A stretch of 29,693 bases of DNA, from NCBI GenBank assembly GCA_032907525.1, contig JAJJPM010000008.1, positions 1 through 29,693 on the forward strand. The letters run 5' to 3'. Below, piece by piece: positions 19,839-28,628 of this stretch. Every line of letters starts with the position of its first letter. Position 1 is the first letter of the stretch. Made by a program: the position numbers and the translations under genes. The stretch is from JAHJQQ01 sp032907525. Its GTDB lineage: Bacteria; Pseudomonadota; Gammaproteobacteria; Thiohalobacterales; Thiohalobacteraceae. Under the pieces are notes generated by a model that saw nothing but the letters and a program-made list of their open reading frames with translations, searched no databases and was not told the origin of the DNA.

Positions 19839-21401
19839 CTACGGTGTGGACCGCCGGGCGCTCGACCGGCGGAAGGCGCGCCAGTCGATCCTCAACTTGC
19901 GCATGCGCGCACGCAGCGTATGCGGATTGATGCCGAGGGCGTTCGCCGCGCCAAACGGACCTTCGATGCGGCCGTGGCTGCGCATCAGCGCGGATTCGAT
20001 ATGGCGGCGCATGACGGCATCGAGTGGCTCGACCTCCTCGTGGGCGGGGCGCGTGTGTGCCGGCCCCTCTCCGGCGGCGTACGGTCCGAGATCGCTACCA
20101 CCCAGAGCCTGCGCCACTTCGAGATGCTGCCCGTTCCCCAGGATGGCGGCACGTTCGATCACCGATGCCAGCTCGCGGATATTGCCCGGCCATGCGTAAG
20201 CCGAGAGCAGATCCAGGTCCTCGGCCGAAGGGACCTGCGGCGCGAGGCTCAATCGTTCGGCGGCGCGCAGAGCGAAATGGGTGGCCATGGCGGGAATATC
20301 GAGCGGCCGCTCGCGCAGCGCGGGCAGGCGGATCGGAAACACGGCGATGCGATACCAGAGGTCTTCACGGAAGGCACCCGTCGCCACCATGGCGCGCAGA
20401 TCCTGATTGGTGGCGGCGATGACCCGCACGTCCACGGTGAGCGTCCGCTGGCCGCCGACGCGCTGGAAGGTGCCGTCCTGCAGGACGCGCAGCAGGCGCA
20501 CCTGCGCCGCCGGCGTGAGTTCCCCGACCTCGTCCAGCAGCAGCGTGCCGCCGTCGGCGCGCTCGAACCAGCCCCTGTGATCGGCCACCGCCCCGGTGAA
20601 ACTGCCGCGCTGGTGGCCGAACAGTTCGGAGTCGACGAGGTCCTGCGGCAGGGCCCCGCAGTTCACCCGCAGAAAGGGACCGCCGGCGCGGGGTGAGCGG
20701 CGATGGATGGTTCGCGCGATGACCTCCTTGCCCGTGCCGGTCTCGCCCAGCAGCAGCACGGGCGTGTCGGAGCGCGCCACCAGATCCACACGCTCCATCA
20801 CCTCCTGCAGGCCGGTCTGCGCACCGATGATGGTGTCCGCGATATCCTGCCGCCCCAGCCGGTTCAGGAGGGAGCGGCGTTCCGCCTCCGCGGCCTCGCG
20901 CGAACTGGACAGTTCACGCAGCTGCCGGTCGTTCTCCAGGGCGACCGTCAGGGGCTCGGCCAACGACCGCAGGAGGTCTTCGTGTTCCGCAGTGAAACCG
21001 CCCGGCGCGGCGACGAACAGCGCGACCCCGACCGGTGCCTCGCCGCCGCCCAGCCCGAGTGCGACGAGGTCGCCCTCGACACCGGCCGGCACCAGGCCCG
21101 GCAGCCGGGCGTTCAGGACCGCGGCGGGCTGGTGCCACACCGCGCCGCGCCGGCACCCGTCCAGCAGCCCCTGCCAGACCCGCGCCTCGAGGATGGTGCG
21201 GCGCTCGCCCGGCGGTGCGTCGGGGCCGGCTGCCACGGTCTCCAGGGATCGCCGGGACGGATCCAGCCGCCTGAGCACCATGTGTCGCAGCGGGCAGACC
21301 GACTGCAGCGCCGGCAGCACGCCCGCGGCCACGGCTTCGATATCCCGGAATCGGGACACCTGCTTCCAGATGGCGAGGGCAATATCAGGGGTGATGGTCA
21401 C
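19839..21401 (-). CDS. sigma-54-dependent transcriptional activator (GAF-AAA+-Fis)
   Basis: A 520-residue enhancer-binding protein. Residues about 5-160 are a GAF-like sensor; 190-410 the AAA+ domain with Walker A GETGTGKE (219-226), the sigma-54 contact loop GSFTGA (266-271; the usual second residue Ala is Ser), Walker B GGTLLLDEV (284-292) and R-finger region ALRERPLDI; the C-terminus has a Fis-type helix-turn-helix (GRIEGPFGAANALGINPHTLRARMRKL). There is no receiver domain, so it should answer a ligand in the GAF domain, as FhlA and NorR do. I chose GTG 21401 over ATG 21452 because the 17 intervening codons are AT-rich at third positions, unlike the gene. It is divergent from the TauE/SafE gene, which has a sigma-54 promoter. 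Confidence 0.9.
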   Translation of the reverse strand: MTITPDIALAIWKQVSRFRDIEAVAAGVLPALQSVCPLRHMVLRRLDPSRRSLETVAAGPDAPPGERRTILEARVWQGLLDGCRRGAVWHQPAAVLNARLPGLVPAGVEGDLVALGLGGGEAPVGVALFVAAPGGFTAEHEDLLRSLAEPLTVALENDRQLRELSSSREAAEAERRSLLNRLGRQDIADTIIGAQTGLQEVMERVDLVARSDTPVLLLGETGTGKEVIARTIHRRSPRAGGPFLRVNCGALPQDLVDSELFGHQRGSFTGAVADHRGWFERADGGTLLLDEVGELTPAAQVRLLRVLQDGTFQRVGGQRTLTVDVRVIAATNQDLRAMVATGAFREDLWYRIAVFPIRLPALRERPLDIPAMATHFALRAAERLSLAPQVPSAEDLDLLSAYAWPGNIRELASVIERAAILGNGQHLEVAQALGGSDLGPYAAGEGPAHTRPAHEEVEPLDAVMRRHIESALMRSHGRIEGPFGAANALGINPHTLRARMRKLRIDWRAFRRSSARRSTP

Positions 21402-21415
21402 GGCCAGATCATATA

Positions 21416-21428
21416 CCGGAAAATCCGG
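21416..21428. promoter_or_regulatory. candidate enhancer (upstream activator) site
   Basis: CCGGA-AAA-TCCGG is an inverted repeat in the AT-rich gap, about 110 bp before the predicted start site of the TauE/SafE gene. Sigma-54 activators bind at this distance. If the activator starts at 21452 instead of 21401, the site would lie within its coding region. Confidence 0.35.
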
Positions 21429-21514
21429 CAAATGAACTTCAATAACCAGCATATAGTCTGGATCGAGTACCTGCGCAGGGTCGCACCGCACCGTTTTCAA
21501 TTGGTTGGGTCGGG

Positions 21515-21529
21515 GGCACGCATCTTGTA
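21515..21529 (+). promoter_or_regulatory. sigma-54 (-24/-12) promoter of the TauE/SafE gene
   Basis: GGCACG-CATC-TTGTA fits the consensus TGGCACG-N4-TTGCW except for G instead of T at the first base and T for C in the -12 dinucleotide. The predicted start is about 21541, 30 bp before the ATG at 21572. The neighbouring divergent gene encodes a sigma-54 activator, which supports the call. Confidence 0.65.
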
Positions 21530-21571
21530 ACACCCTGGGTGCAGGCAACCCGAACCATAAAGAGATTCGCC

Positions 21572-22486
21572 ATGAACTCCACCGTCCGTACCGTCGTCGC
21601 CGCCCTCCCGCCGCTGCACGGTCGGCGCTTCCGCCTGTGGCTGCTCCTCCTGGTCCTTTCACTGGGCGTGCTCGCGACCCAGATCATGATTCCGCGCTGG
21701 CACTTCCTCCCCGGGAGCGTGGAGACCGCCTACGGCTGGGCCGTCGTCGGCATCTTTCTGGTGGCGGTGCTCTGTGAATATATGGATGCCAGCCTGGGCA
21801 TGGGCTACGGCACCACCCTGACCCCGCTGCTGCTGCTGTTCGGCTACGAGCCCCTGCAGATCGTGCCCGCCGTGCTGCTGAGCGAACTGTTCACCGGCGT
21901 GGCCGCGGGGCTGATGCACCAGCGCGACGGCAACGTCGACTTCCGGCACGACGCGGCCGCGCGGCGCACCGCGCTGCTGCTCACGGCATTGAGTGCCGTC
22001 GGCGCCATCCTGGCGGTGTCGGTCGCCGTGACCATCCCGACGTTCTGGCTCGGCCTGATCATCACCGGCATCGTCATGTCGATGGGCCTCGTCATCCTCG
22101 CCACGCGTCACCGTCAGCTGCGCTACCACGCCGGCGGTATCGTCGCAGTAGGCGCGGTCGCCGCGTTCAACAAGGGCTTGTCGGGCGGCGGCTACGGCCC
22201 CCTGGTGACGGCCGGCCAGGTCGTCTCCGGTCTGCCGGCGAAGCGCGCGGTCGCCGTCACGTCGGTCGCCGAAGCGGCCACCTGCCTGGTCGGCCTGCTG
22301 GCCTATCTCGCAGCCGGCAAGAGCATCGCCTGGGAGCTCGCGGTGCCGCTCGCTCTGGGTGCGATGCTGTCGGTGCCGATGGCGACGATCACCGTCCACC
22401 GGCTCTCCGAGCACATGGTGCGCGGCCTGGTGGGCGTGCTCACCCTGGCGCTGGGAGTGGTGGCCTTGCTGAAGTTGTTCGGATGA
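21572..22486 (+). CDS. TauE/SafE family anion permease
   Basis: A 304-residue membrane protein of the TauE/SafE (DUF81) family, which exports or imports sulfite, sulfoacetate, taurine-derived or other organic anions. About eight hydrophobic segments are seen, beginning WLLLLVLSLGVLATQIMI, with the conserved EYMDASLGMGYGTTLTPLLLLFGYEPLQIVPAVLLSELFTG repeat and the C-terminal counterpart NKGLSGGGYGPLVTAGQVVSGLPAKRAVAVTSVAEAATC. The ATG at 21572 follows AAAGAG. It is controlled, by inference, by the divergent sigma-54 activator through the promoter at 21515. The substrate is not visible; sulfite or a related sulfur anion is a guess. Confidence 0.88.
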   Translation: MNSTVRTVVAALPPLHGRRFRLWLLLLVLSLGVLATQIMIPRWHFLPGSVETAYGWAVVGIFLVAVLCEYMDASLGMGYGTTLTPLLLLFGYEPLQIVPAVLLSELFTGVAAGLMHQRDGNVDFRHDAAARRTALLLTALSAVGAILAVSVAVTIPTFWLGLIITGIVMSMGLVILATRHRQLRYHAGGIVAVGAVAAFNKGLSGGGYGPLVTAGQVVSGLPAKRAVAVTSVAEAATCLVGLLAYLAAGKSIAWELAVPLALGAMLSVPMATITVHRLSEHMVRGLVGVLTLALGVVALLKLFG

Positions 22487-22520
22487 AAACACGGCACGCC
22501 CGCGCTCGCCGACGATCACA

Positions 22521-22543
22521 CGGCATCGGTGACGCCGGTGCCG
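22521..22543 (+). terminator. hairpin after the TauE/SafE gene
   Basis: CGGCATCGG, loop TGACG, CCGGTGCCG: a nine-pair stem with one G-T pair, 35 bp after the stop codon. There is no T-tract, so it may be a hairpin that needs Rho or part of the mrp leader. Confidence 0.35.
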
Positions 22544-22649
22544 CAGATCCGGAAAGGCGGTATGCCGTCATCGACTGAACTCCCCCGCAGTACGCGAGTC
22601 ATAGCGGGACTCAGGCCGGCGCCCCTAACCACGGCCATCGCAATCCCGG

Positions 22650-22655
22650 TATAGT
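22650..22655 (+). promoter_or_regulatory. candidate -10 element for the mrp operon
   Basis: TATAGT lies 58 bases before the mrpA ATG at 22713 in an otherwise GC-rich gap of 226 bp. No good -35 hexamer is found at 16-18 bp, so the promoter may be activated or misplaced. Confidence 0.35.
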
Positions 22656-22712
22656 TGAACATCGGCATACCCGACCGCCCCGCCGGGTCGGATCGGCACT
22701 CTCCGCGTGTCA

Positions 22713-25526
22713 ATGGATCACATGACGCTCAGCATCATCATCCTCCTGCCCCTGCTCGGCGCGCTGCTGCCGCCGCTGTTCATCCGCATGGGACGGACGG
22801 CCTGCGCGTGGTCGGCGGCGGTGATCGCCGGCGCGGCGCTGGCGCTGCTGCTGGATCTCGCGCCGCGCGTGTTCGGCGGCGAGACCCTCCTCGCGAGCCT
22901 GCCGTGGATACCCGCGCTGAACCTGGACCTGTCGCTGCGGCTGGACGGCCTCGGCCTGCTGTTCGCGCTGCTGATCCTCGGCATCGGCCTGCTGGTGATC
23001 CTGTATGCGCGCTACTACCTGTCGGAGCGCGATCCGATGGGGCGCTTCTACGGGCTGCTGCTGCTGTTCATGGCGGCGATGCTCGGCATCGTGCTGTCCG
23101 AAAACCTGCTGCTGATGTTCATGTTCTGGGAGCTCACCAGCCTGAGTTCCTTTCTGCTCATCGGCTACTGGAAGCACCGCGCCGACGCCCGCCAGGGCGC
23201 GCGCATGGCGCTGACGCTCACCGGCGGCGGCGGGCTGGCGCTGCTCGCCGGCATCCTGCTGCTCGGCCACATCGCCGGCGGCTACGATCTGTCCGCCGTA
23301 CTCGCCGCGGGCGAGCGCATCCAGGCGCACGCGCTCTATCCGCTCACGCTGGTGCTGATCCTGCTCGGCGCCTTCACAAAATCGGCGCAGTTCCCCTTCC
23401 ACTTCTGGCTGCCGCACGCCATGGCGGCGCCCACGCCGGTCAGCGCCTATCTGCATTCCGCGACCATGGTGAAGGCCGGCGTGTTCCTGCTGGCGCGGCT
23501 GTATCCCGCGCTGGCCGGATCGGAACTGTGGTTCTATCTGGTGGCCGGCACCGGCATGGCGACGCTGCTGTTCGGCGCGTACACGGCGCTGTTCAAGCAC
23601 GACCTCAAGGGGCTCCTGGCCTATTCGACCATCAGCCATCTCGGGCTGATCACGCTGCTGTTCGGACTGGGCACGCCGCTGAGCGCCGTGGCGGGCGTGT
23701 TCCACATCATCAACCACGCCATCTTCAAGGCCTCGCTGTTCATGGCCGCCGGCATCATCGACCACGAGACCGGCACTCGCGACATGCGCAAGATCAACGG
23801 GCTGTGGAAGTACATGCCGCACACTGCCACGCTGGCGATGGTGGCGGCCTCGTCGATGGCCGGCGTGCCGCTGCTGAACGGCTTCCTGAGCAAGGAGATG
23901 TTCTTCGCGGAGACGCTGTATCTGTCCAGGCTGGCGGACTGGGCCTGGATCCTCCCCGCCTTCGCCACGCTGGCCGGCGTCTTCGCCGTGGCCTACTCGG
24001 TGCGCTTCATCCACGACGTGTTCTTCAACGGCGAACCCATCGGCCTGACGCGCACGCCGCACGAGCCGCCGCGCTACATGAAGATCCCGGTGGAGATCCT
24101 GGCGGCCCTGTGCCTGCTGCTGGGCATGGCGCCGGCCTGGACGGTCGCCCCGCTGCTCGCGGTCGCCGCCGCCAGCACGCTGACCGGCATGCCGGGCGGC
24201 GCGCTGCCCGGGTACAGCCTGGCGATCTGGCATGGCTTCAACATGGCCTTCGTGATGAGCCTGGTCGCGCTGGCGGGCGGCACGGTCGTGTACGTGCTGC
24301 GGCACCGGCTGTTCGCGCTGCACGACCGGTTGCTGTGGCGCTTCGACGCCAAGGAGCGGTTCGACCGCAGCCTCGCCGCGATCGTCGCGCTGGCGGCGCG
24401 GCTGACGGCCGCCCTGGAGAACGGATCGCTGCAGCGCTATGTCCTGCTGCTGCTCCTCAGCGCGCTGGCCGCGGTCGGCTGGAGCCTGCGCGGCATGCCG
24501 CTGACGGGACCCGTCGGCACGGTCGGGGTCGATGCGGTGACCGCCGTCGGCGCCCTGCTGCTGGCGGCGAGCGCCGTGGCGACGGTGGTCTGGCATCGGC
24601 AGCGGATCGCAGCCCTGGTGCTGCTCGGCGTGGTCGGGCTGGTGGTGTCGGTGGCCTTCGCGCGCTTCTCGGCGCCGGACCTCGCGCTCACCCAGCTCTC
24701 GGTGGAGATGGTCACCATCATTCTGCTGATGCTCGCGCTGTATTTTCTGCCGCAGCGGACGCCGGCCGAGACCTCGGGCGCACGGCGGCTGCGCGACGCG
24801 CTGCTGGCCGGTGGCGTCGGTCTGGGCGTGGGCGCGCTGGCCTGGGGCGTGCTGACGCGTCCCTACGAGACGCTGTCCGGCTACTATCTGGACAACAGCA
24901 TTCCCGGCGGTGGCGGCGCCAATGTCGTGAACGTGATCCTGGTGGACTTCCGCGGCTTCGACACCCTCGGCGAGATCACCGTGCTGGCGATCGCCGCGCT
25001 CGGCATCTTCGCCCTGCTCGACGGCCTGCGCCTGCCGCTGCCGGACATGGACGCCGCCGGACGGCGCTGGGCCGCCGACCGCAACCCCCTCATCCTGGTC
25101 GCGGTATCACGGCCGCTGCTGCCGCTGGCGCTGATGGTGTCGATCTACCTGCTGCTGCGCGGCCACAACATGCCGGGCGGCGGCTTCATCGCCGGTCTGG
25201 TCACCGGCGTCGCACTGATCCTGCAATACGTCGCCAGCGGCGTCGCCTGGATGCAGCCGCGACTGCGCCTGGATTTTCATATCGTCATCGCCTGCGGCGT
25301 GCTGACCTCGGCGCTGACCGGGCTCGGCAGCTGGTGGTTCGGCCGCCCCTTCCTGACCTCGGCCTTCGGCCATTTCGAGCTGCCGCTCATCGGCGAGCTG
25401 GAGCTGGCGACGGCCATGCTGTTCGACCTCGGCGTGTACCTGACCGTGGTCGGGGCCACGCTGCTGATCCTCGCCAATCTCGGCAAACTCACCGTCCTGG
25501 AACGCGCGCGCGGGGAGACGCCCTGA
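22713..25526 (+). CDS. mrpA: fused Mrp Na+/H+ antiporter subunits A and B
   Basis: A 937-residue membrane protein joining MrpA and MrpB of the multisubunit cation/proton antiporter. The first 500 or so residues are a NuoL/complex I-like module with FMFWELTSLSSFLLIGYW and FPFHFWLPHAMAAPTPVSAYLHSATMVKAG, carrying the conserved Glu, Lys and His residues of proton translocation. The MrpA C-terminal domain follows (DLALTQLSVEMVTIILLMLALYFLP; VNVILVDFRGFDTLGEITVLAIAALG). Residues about 798-937 are MnhB with its hallmark GHNMPGGGFIAGL (817-829). The A-B fusion is that of PhaAB-type (group 2) systems. Possible starts are GTG 22707, ATG 22713 and ATG 22722, none with a strong ribosome site. Confidence 0.95.
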   Translation: MDHMTLSIIILLPLLGALLPPLFIRMGRTACAWSAAVIAGAALALLLDLAPRVFGGETLLASLPWIPALNLDLSLRLDGLGLLFALLILGIGLLVILYARYYLSERDPMGRFYGLLLLFMAAMLGIVLSENLLLMFMFWELTSLSSFLLIGYWKHRADARQGARMALTLTGGGGLALLAGILLLGHIAGGYDLSAVLAAGERIQAHALYPLTLVLILLGAFTKSAQFPFHFWLPHAMAAPTPVSAYLHSATMVKAGVFLLARLYPALAGSELWFYLVAGTGMATLLFGAYTALFKHDLKGLLAYSTISHLGLITLLFGLGTPLSAVAGVFHIINHAIFKASLFMAAGIIDHETGTRDMRKINGLWKYMPHTATLAMVAASSMAGVPLLNGFLSKEMFFAETLYLSRLADWAWILPAFATLAGVFAVAYSVRFIHDVFFNGEPIGLTRTPHEPPRYMKIPVEILAALCLLLGMAPAWTVAPLLAVAAASTLTGMPGGALPGYSLAIWHGFNMAFVMSLVALAGGTVVYVLRHRLFALHDRLLWRFDAKERFDRSLAAIVALAARLTAALENGSLQRYVLLLLLSALAAVGWSLRGMPLTGPVGTVGVDAVTAVGALLLAASAVATVVWHRQRIAALVLLGVVGLVVSVAFARFSAPDLALTQLSVEMVTIILLMLALYFLPQRTPAETSGARRLRDALLAGGVGLGVGALAWGVLTRPYETLSGYYLDNSIPGGGGANVVNVILVDFRGFDTLGEITVLAIAALGIFALLDGLRLPLPDMDAAGRRWAADRNPLILVAVSRPLLPLALMVSIYLLLRGHNMPGGGFIAGLVTGVALILQYVASGVAWMQPRLRLDFHIVIACGVLTSALTGLGSWWFGRPFLTSAFGHFELPLIGELELATAMLFDLGVYLTVVGATLLILANLGKLTVLERARGETP

Positions 25527-25527
25527 C

Positions 25528-25893
25528 ATGGAGCTGCTGTTCGCCTTCAGCATCGGCCTGCTGACCGCCTGCGGCGTGTATCTGTTGCTGCGCGCCCGCA
25601 CCTTTCCCGTGGTGATGGGGCTGACACTGCTGTCCTATGCCGTGAACCTGTTCCTGTTCGCCATGGGGCGGCTGGCCACCGGCCGGCCGCCGGTGATCGG
25701 CCAGGCCGATGCCTACACCGATCCGCTGCCGCAGGCGCTGGTGCTGACCGCCATCGTCATCGGCTTCGCCATGACCGCCTTCGTCGTGATCCTCGCGCTG
25801 CGCGCGCGCGGCGAGCTGGGCGACGACCATGTCGACGGACAGGGTGACCCGTCGCGAGCCGTCGACGGAACGGGCGGGGAGGAACGGCCGTGA
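25528..25893 (+). CDS. mrpC: Mrp antiporter subunit C (NuoK-like)
   Basis: A 121-residue protein with three membrane helices, homologous to NuoK. Motifs: FSIGLLTACGVYLLLRARTFPVVMGLTLLSYAVNLFLFAMG and DPLPQALVLTAIVIGFAMTAFVVILALR. MrpC joins the A and D subunits in the antiporter. The ATG is one base after the mrpA stop and the gene's end overlaps mrpD. The cytoplasmic tail (DHVDGQGDPSRAVDGTGGEERP) is a longer, variable extension. Confidence 0.95.
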   Translation: MELLFAFSIGLLTACGVYLLLRARTFPVVMGLTLLSYAVNLFLFAMGRLATGRPPVIGQADAYTDPLPQALVLTAIVIGFAMTAFVVILALRARGELGDDHVDGQGDPSRAVDGTGGEERP

Positions 25894-27461
25894 GCCACTG
25901 GATCATCGCGCCGATCCTGCTGCCGCTGTTCGCGGGACTCGCGCTGCTGCTCAGTGCGCGGCTGGATGCGCGGGCCGGCCTGCGCGTGCAGCGCGGCATC
26001 GCGCTCGCCGCCACCGCCGCGCTGTTGCCGATCGCCGCCCTGCTGCTCGCGCGCGTGGACGACGGCGTCTATCAGGTGTACGCGCTCGGCGACTGGGCCG
26101 CGCCCTTCGGCATCGTGCTGGTGCTCGACCGCCTGAGTGCGCTGCTGCTGGCGCTGACCGCCGCGCTGGCCCTGCCGACGCTGCTCTACGCGCTGCGCGG
26201 CAGCGACACGGCGGGCCGGCATTTCCATGCCCTGTTCCAGTTCCAGCTGCTCGGACTGAACGGCGCCTTCCTGACCGGCGACCTGTTCAACCTGTTCGTG
26301 TTCTTCGAGGTGCTGCTGATCGCCTCCTACGCCCTGCTGCTGCACGGCCAGGGGCCGGCGCGCAGCCGCGCGGGGCTGCACTACGTGGTGCTGAACCTGA
26401 CCGGCTCGAGCCTGTTCCTGTTCGCGGTCGGCACGCTCTACGGCATCACCGGCACGCTCAACATGGCCGACATGGCGGTGCGGGTCGCGCAGGCGGGCGC
26501 CGGAGAGGCGCCGCTGCTGCGCGCCGCCGCACTGCTGCTGCTGGTGGTGTTCGCGCTGAAGGCCGCGCTGCTGCCGCTGTACTTCTGGTTGCCGCGCGCC
26601 TACGCGGCGGCGCGCGCGCCGGTGGCGGCGCTGTTCGCCATCATGACCAAGGTCGGGGTGTATGCGATTCTGCGCGTCTACACCCTGATCTTCGGTGCCG
26701 AAGCCGGGATGCTGGCCGATGTCGCCCTGCCCTGGCTGTGGCCGCTCGGTCTGGCGACGCTGGTGCTGGGTGCAATCGGCGCGCTGGCGGCGACCGAGCT
26801 GCGCGGCCTGATCGCCTATCTGGTGATCGTCTCCGTGGGCACCCTGCTGGCGGCGATCGGGCTGGGCAGCACCGCGGTGCTGGGCGCGGCGCTGTACTAC
26901 CTGCTGCACACTACGCTGGTGACCGGCGGACTGTTCCTGCTCGCCGGCAGCATCCGCCGCCAGCGCGGCACGCACGGCGATCATCTGCTGGAGATCGCGC
27001 CGCCGCTCAGCCAGCCGGGCCTGTTCGGCGTGCTGTTCTTCATCGCCGCCGTGGCGGTGGTCGGAATGCCGCCGCTGAGCGGCTTCGTCGGCAAGCTGCA
27101 GCTGCTGGCGGCGACCGCCCCCGGTGACGGGATCAGCGGCACGCAGACGGCATGGTACTGGGGCGTGCTGCTCGGCGGCGGACTGCTCGCTCTGATCGCG
27201 CTCAGCCGCGCCGGCAGCCGGCTGTTCTGGCGCACCGAAGATGCGCCGGCGGTGGCCGGACGCGCAGACCGTCTGCGGGTCGCGGCCGCCGTGCTGCTGA
27301 TCGGCGCGAGCCCGCTGCTCAGTCTGTTCGCCGCGCCGGTGACGGCCTATACCCGGGCCACTGCCGGGCAGCTCGCCGATCCCTCCGGCTACATCAGGGC
27401 CGTGCTGGGGCATGACGGCCGCACGGCCTACGCCCGCGCCGACCGGGAGACGCGGCCATGA
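25890..27461 (+). CDS. mrpD: Mrp antiporter subunit D (NuoM/N-like)
   Basis: A 523-residue polytopic subunit related to NuoM/NuoN. It shows the conserved Glu helix NLFVFFEVLLIASYALLLHG (the Glu is essential in MrpD), the Lys helix LKAALLPLYFWLPRAYAAARAPVAALFAIMTKVGVYAI, and LIAYLVIVSVGTLLAAIGL with LYYLLHTTLVTGGLFLL. It translocates protons in exchange for Na+ along with MrpA. The start is GTG at 25890, which overlaps the mrpC stop by four bases (GTGA), and its end overlaps mrpE by four (ATGA). Confidence 0.96.
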   Translation: MSHWIIAPILLPLFAGLALLLSARLDARAGLRVQRGIALAATAALLPIAALLLARVDDGVYQVYALGDWAAPFGIVLVLDRLSALLLALTAALALPTLLYALRGSDTAGRHFHALFQFQLLGLNGAFLTGDLFNLFVFFEVLLIASYALLLHGQGPARSRAGLHYVVLNLTGSSLFLFAVGTLYGITGTLNMADMAVRVAQAGAGEAPLLRAAALLLLVVFALKAALLPLYFWLPRAYAAARAPVAALFAIMTKVGVYAILRVYTLIFGAEAGMLADVALPWLWPLGLATLVLGAIGALAATELRGLIAYLVIVSVGTLLAAIGLGSTAVLGAALYYLLHTTLVTGGLFLLAGSIRRQRGTHGDHLLEIAPPLSQPGLFGVLFFIAAVAVVGMPPLSGFVGKLQLLAATAPGDGISGTQTAWYWGVLLGGGLLALIALSRAGSRLFWRTEDAPAVAGRADRLRVAAAVLLIGASPLLSLFAAPVTAYTRATAGQLADPSGYIRAVLGHDGRTAYARADRETRP

Positions 27462-27955
27462 TCCGCCCGCGCCGCTGGCTGCCGCACCCGCTGCTCAGCC
27501 TGACGCTGTTCGCCGTCTGGCTGCTGCTGGTGAATTCCGTCTCGCCGGGGTCGGTGCTGTTCGCGCTGGTGCTGGCCGTGCTGGTGCCGTCGTTCAGCAA
27601 CGCCTTCTGGCCGGATCATCCGCGCATCCGGCGGCCGCTTCTGCTCGTTCTGTATGGCCTGAATCTGGTATGGGACATCGTCGTCGCCAACCTGCACGTC
27701 GCGCGCCTGATCCTCGGCCCGGCGGCCCGGCTGCGCCCGGCATTCGTCCGCATGCCCATCGAGCTGCGCGACGAGTTCGCCATCACCCTGCTCGCCAGCA
27801 CCGTGTCGCTCACGCCGGGCACGGTGTCGGCCGACATCAGCGCCGACCGCCGCAGCCTGCTGATCCATGCGCTGGATCTCGACGACGCCGACGCCCTGAT
27901 CGCGCAGATCAAGCGGCGCTACGAGACGCCGCTGAAGGAGATCTTCGAATGCTAG
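27458..27955 (+). CDS. mrpE: Mrp antiporter subunit E
   Basis: A 165-residue subunit. Two N-terminal membrane helices (PLLSLTLFAVWLLLVNSVSPGSVLFALVLAVLVP) precede LLLVLYGLNLVWDIVVANLHVARLILGP and a cytoplasmic domain with LRDEFAITLLASTVSLTPGTVSADISADRRSLLIHALD, all typical of MrpE. It overlaps mrpD by four bases upstream and mrpF by seven downstream, so translation of these genes is probably coupled. Confidence 0.95.
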   Translation: MIRPRRWLPHPLLSLTLFAVWLLLVNSVSPGSVLFALVLAVLVPSFSNAFWPDHPRIRRPLLLVLYGLNLVWDIVVANLHVARLILGPAARLRPAFVRMPIELRDEFAITLLASTVSLTPGTVSADISADRRSLLIHALDLDDADALIAQIKRRYETPLKEIFEC

Positions 27956-28218
27956 ACCTGGCCATACCGATCGCCTTCGCGCTCATGGCGGTGGCGCTGC
28001 TGCTCAATCTCTGGCGGGTGCTGCGCGGGCCCGACCTGCCCGACCGCATTCTGGCGCTGGACACGTTGTACGTGAACAGCATCGCCCTGCTGGTGCTGTT
28101 CGGCATCCATCTGGACACGGCGATCTATTTCGAGGCGGCGCTGCTGATCGCCATGATGGGCTTCGTGGGCACAGTGGCGATCGCCAAGTATCTGCTGCGC
28201 GGCGACATCATCGAATAG
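27949..28218 (+). CDS. mrpF: Mrp antiporter subunit F
   Basis: An 89-residue subunit with three membrane helices: IPIAFALMAVALLLNLWRVLRGPDLPDRILALDTLYVNSIALLVLFGIHL and AIYFEAALLIAMMGFVGTVAIAKYLLRGDIIE. The RGPDLPDRILALDTL stretch is the family signature. MrpF has been linked to cholate and Na+ efflux in Bacillus. The ATG at 27949 lies inside the end of mrpE; AAGGAG is positioned before it at 27935-27940. Confidence 0.95.
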   Translation: MLDLAIPIAFALMAVALLLNLWRVLRGPDLPDRILALDTLYVNSIALLVLFGIHLDTAIYFEAALLIAMMGFVGTVAIAKYLLRGDIIE

Positions 28219-28230
28219 GGAGGGACGACC

Positions 28231-28563
28231 ATGCTCGAAACCGTGATCGAAGCGCTCGTGGCACTGTGCCTGCTCGTCGGCGCCGGCTTCGCCCTCATCG
28301 GCTCGCTGGGCCTCGCACGCCTGCCGGACTTCTACATGCGCCTGCACGGCCCGACCAAGGCCACCACCCTCGGCGTCGGCGGCATGATCGTCGGTTCGGT
28401 GCTGTACTTCTCCACCCGCGGCGACGGCCTCAGTCTGCACGAGCTGCTCATCACCCTGTTCCTGTTCATCACCGCCCCGGTGAGTGCGCACATGCTGGCC
28501 AAGGCGGCGCTGCACCTGCGGCTGCGGACGGTGGCGCGGACGCGGGGCGAGGGACAGCCCTAA
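28231..28563 (+). CDS. mrpG: Mrp antiporter subunit G
   Basis: A 110-residue subunit with three membrane helices, ending the operon. The motif LGLARLPDFYMRLHGPTKATTLGVGGMIVGS is diagnostic of MrpG/MnhG, followed by LLITLFLFITAPVSAHMLAKAALH. AGGGAGG stands before the ATG at 28231. The gap to mrpF is 12 bp. With it the operon is complete (A-B fusion, C, D, E, F, G) and should encode a working Na+/H+ antiporter for pH and salt tolerance. Confidence 0.95.
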   Translation: MLETVIEALVALCLLVGAGFALIGSLGLARLPDFYMRLHGPTKATTLGVGGMIVGSVLYFSTRGDGLSLHELLITLFLFITAPVSAHMLAKAALHLRLRTVARTRGEGQP

Positions 28564-28628
28564 GTCCATTTGCGGACACGGCCGGCGTCCGGTAGATTGT
28601 CCGGTATCCATTCGGCGCAGTGATTTCC

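Noticed and set aside
19839..21662. Longer start for the sigma-54 activator at 21452 or beyond
   Set aside because: Codons before 21401 have low GC at third positions, and a start there would place the enhancer-like palindrome inside the gene; not excluded.
22655..25564. A 969-codon frame overlapping the mrpA gene on the same strand
   Set aside because: Arg/Ala/Pro-rich shadow; the fused MrpA-MrpB frame holds all family motifs.
25713..27413. A 566-codon minus-strand frame opposite mrpD
   Set aside because: Gln/Arg/His-rich shadow of a typical MrpD.
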